A program made the position numbers and the translations under genes. A DNA stretch of 64,000 bases, from NCBI GenBank assembly GCA_947643665.1, contig CANRWW010000009.1, forward strand, positions 1 through 64,000, read 5' to 3'. The stretch comes from an uncultured Porphyromonadaceae bacterium (GTDB lineage Bacteria > Bacteroidota > Bacteroidia > Bacteroidales > Muribaculaceae). The notes beneath the pieces are model-generated. The model was not told the origin of the DNA. It saw nothing but the letters and a program-made list of their open reading frames with translations, and did not search any database. Shown here in pieces: positions 63,280-64,000 of the stretch. Every line of letters begins with the position of its first letter. Within the stretch, counting starts at the first letter, position 1.

Positions 63280-64000
63280 ATGCAACCTGTCATACCAATT
63301 ATAATCCTGGCCCTGCCGCTCACCATGTTTCTGGTGCTCGGCCTTTTGGGTCACAAGATGAGCCACAGACTGGCTGGAATTCTTGGCACAGCAGGCATGG
63401 GCACCACCATGGTGCTGGCCTATATTGTGTCATTCACATATTTCTTTTCAGGCAATCCGTCGTTCATAGATGCCGATACGCACACCCGTTTGCAGGCGGT
63501 GATTTTCAACCATGACTGGTTGGCTTTCACTCCTTCGTTGGTTATCCGTCTCGGTTTTCTGCTTGATCCGATTTCCGCACTGATGCTTGTGGTGATTACG
63601 ACAATTTCGTTCATGGTCCACCTTTACAGCAACGGTTATATGCGTGACCATCATGGAGTGTGGGAAACCGGATTCCAGCGTTTCTACGCTTTCCTGTCGC
63701 TTTTCAGCTTCTCCATGCTCGGGCTTGTGGTCGCTACCAATATATTCCAGATGTATATATTCTGGGAGCTTGTGGGTGCGTCCTCATACCTGTTGATCGG
63801 TTTTTATTATACGAAACCTTCAGCAGTGTCCGCTTCCAAGAAAGCGTTTATCGTGACCCGTTTCGCCGATCTTGGTTTCCTGATCGGTATATTGATACTT
63901 TCGTTCTACACAGGAACGTTCAATTTCACAGATCTCACTTCCGTAGAGGTTTCCAACGGGGTTTACCAGATCAGCGAGAGCACGGCAAGTTCTGTAAAAA
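63280..64000 (+). CDS. nuoL: NADH-quinone oxidoreductase subunit L, 3' end outside the window
   Basis: 240 residues seen from ATG 63280. LDPISALMLVVITTISFMVH, then YIFWELVGASSYLLIGFYY and KKAFIVTRFADLGFLIGI are diagnostic of the antiporter-like NuoL; the conserved Glu of the WELVG motif and the Lys of KKAF are present. nuoM and nuoN are expected beyond the edge. Confidence 0.95.
   Translation, partial: MQPVIPIIILALPLTMFLVLGLLGHKMSHRLAGILGTAGMGTTMVLAYIVSFTYFFSGNPSFIDADTHTRLQAVIFNHDWLAFTPSLVIRLGFLLDPISALMLVVITTISFMVHLYSNGYMRDHHGVWETGFQRFYAFLSLFSFSMLGLVVATNIFQMYIFWELVGASSYLLIGFYYTKPSAVSASKKAFIVTRFADLGFLIGILILSFYTGTFNFTDLTSVEVSNGVYQISESTASSVK

Overview
The window comes from a member of the Bacteroidales. 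Several things point there: promoters of the Bacteroides type (TTTG, about 20 bp, then TAnnTTTG) upstream of several genes, no obvious Shine-Dalgarno sequences, a fused nuoCD without nuoEFG, the order DUF6242 lipoprotein - DUF6089-like barrel - uppS - bamA - ompH - ompH, many short lipoprotein signals, and a TonB-dependent receptor. Muribaculaceae is a reasonable guess for the family, but the sequence alone does not settle it. Nothing looks like a phage, an insertion sequence, a plasmid or a CRISPR array. The window is ordinary chromosome.

Layout. 1-9.7 kb: the 5' part of a tRNA-Arg(CCG), mltG, a DegQ/HtrA protease, a C1-type peptidase, a large unknown lipoprotein, a periplasmic GH13 enzyme, a phosphoesterase and a SPOR lipoprotein, ending in a 52-nt perfect palindrome. 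9.7-15.1 kb (minus strand): an M16 peptidase, radA and a TrmH/SpoU methyltransferase. The RNase P RNA gene (rnpB) follows on the plus strand, from a promoter region shared with the methyltransferase. 15.6-22.7 kb: a repeat-rich head-GIN protein, a Pif1-like helicase, a pRiA4b ORF-3-like protein, two paralogous GT2 glycosyltransferases and an Lrp/AsnC regulator. 23.1-32 kb: zinc-type ABC binding protein and ATPase without a permease, a TPR protein, a DUF4293 membrane protein, an EamA transporter, and a TonB-dependent receptor followed by an unknown lipoprotein. 32.1-39.6 kb: an ECF sigma factor, a likely membrane anti-sigma factor, a CpxP/Spy-like periplasmic protein and an alpha-2-macroglobulin-like giant protein. 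39.6-49.5 kb: a GH10-like hydrolase, ribD, then the envelope-biogenesis block including uppS, bamA and two ompH/skp genes.

The last 14 kb is the most striking part. A respiratory complex I operon (nuoA, B, CD, H, then I, J, K, L running off the end) is interrupted between nuoH and nuoI by a complete eight-gene F1Fo ATP synthase cluster (atpD, C, B, E, F, H, A, G), all on one strand. A 10-bp-stem hairpin and a promoter-like TAATTTTG lie at the atpG/nuoI boundary. A group of overlapping inverted repeats lies between atpE and atpF. Together the genes encode a proton-pumping, NADH-module-less complex I and the ATP synthase that would use its gradient, apparently in one transcription unit.

I found no clearly new defence or mobile system. 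The best candidates for undescribed biology are the nuo-atp-nuo arrangement with its RNA structures, the sigma/anti-sigma/CpxP-like module, the receptor-lipoprotein pair, and the unknown lipoprotein next to the GH13 enzyme.
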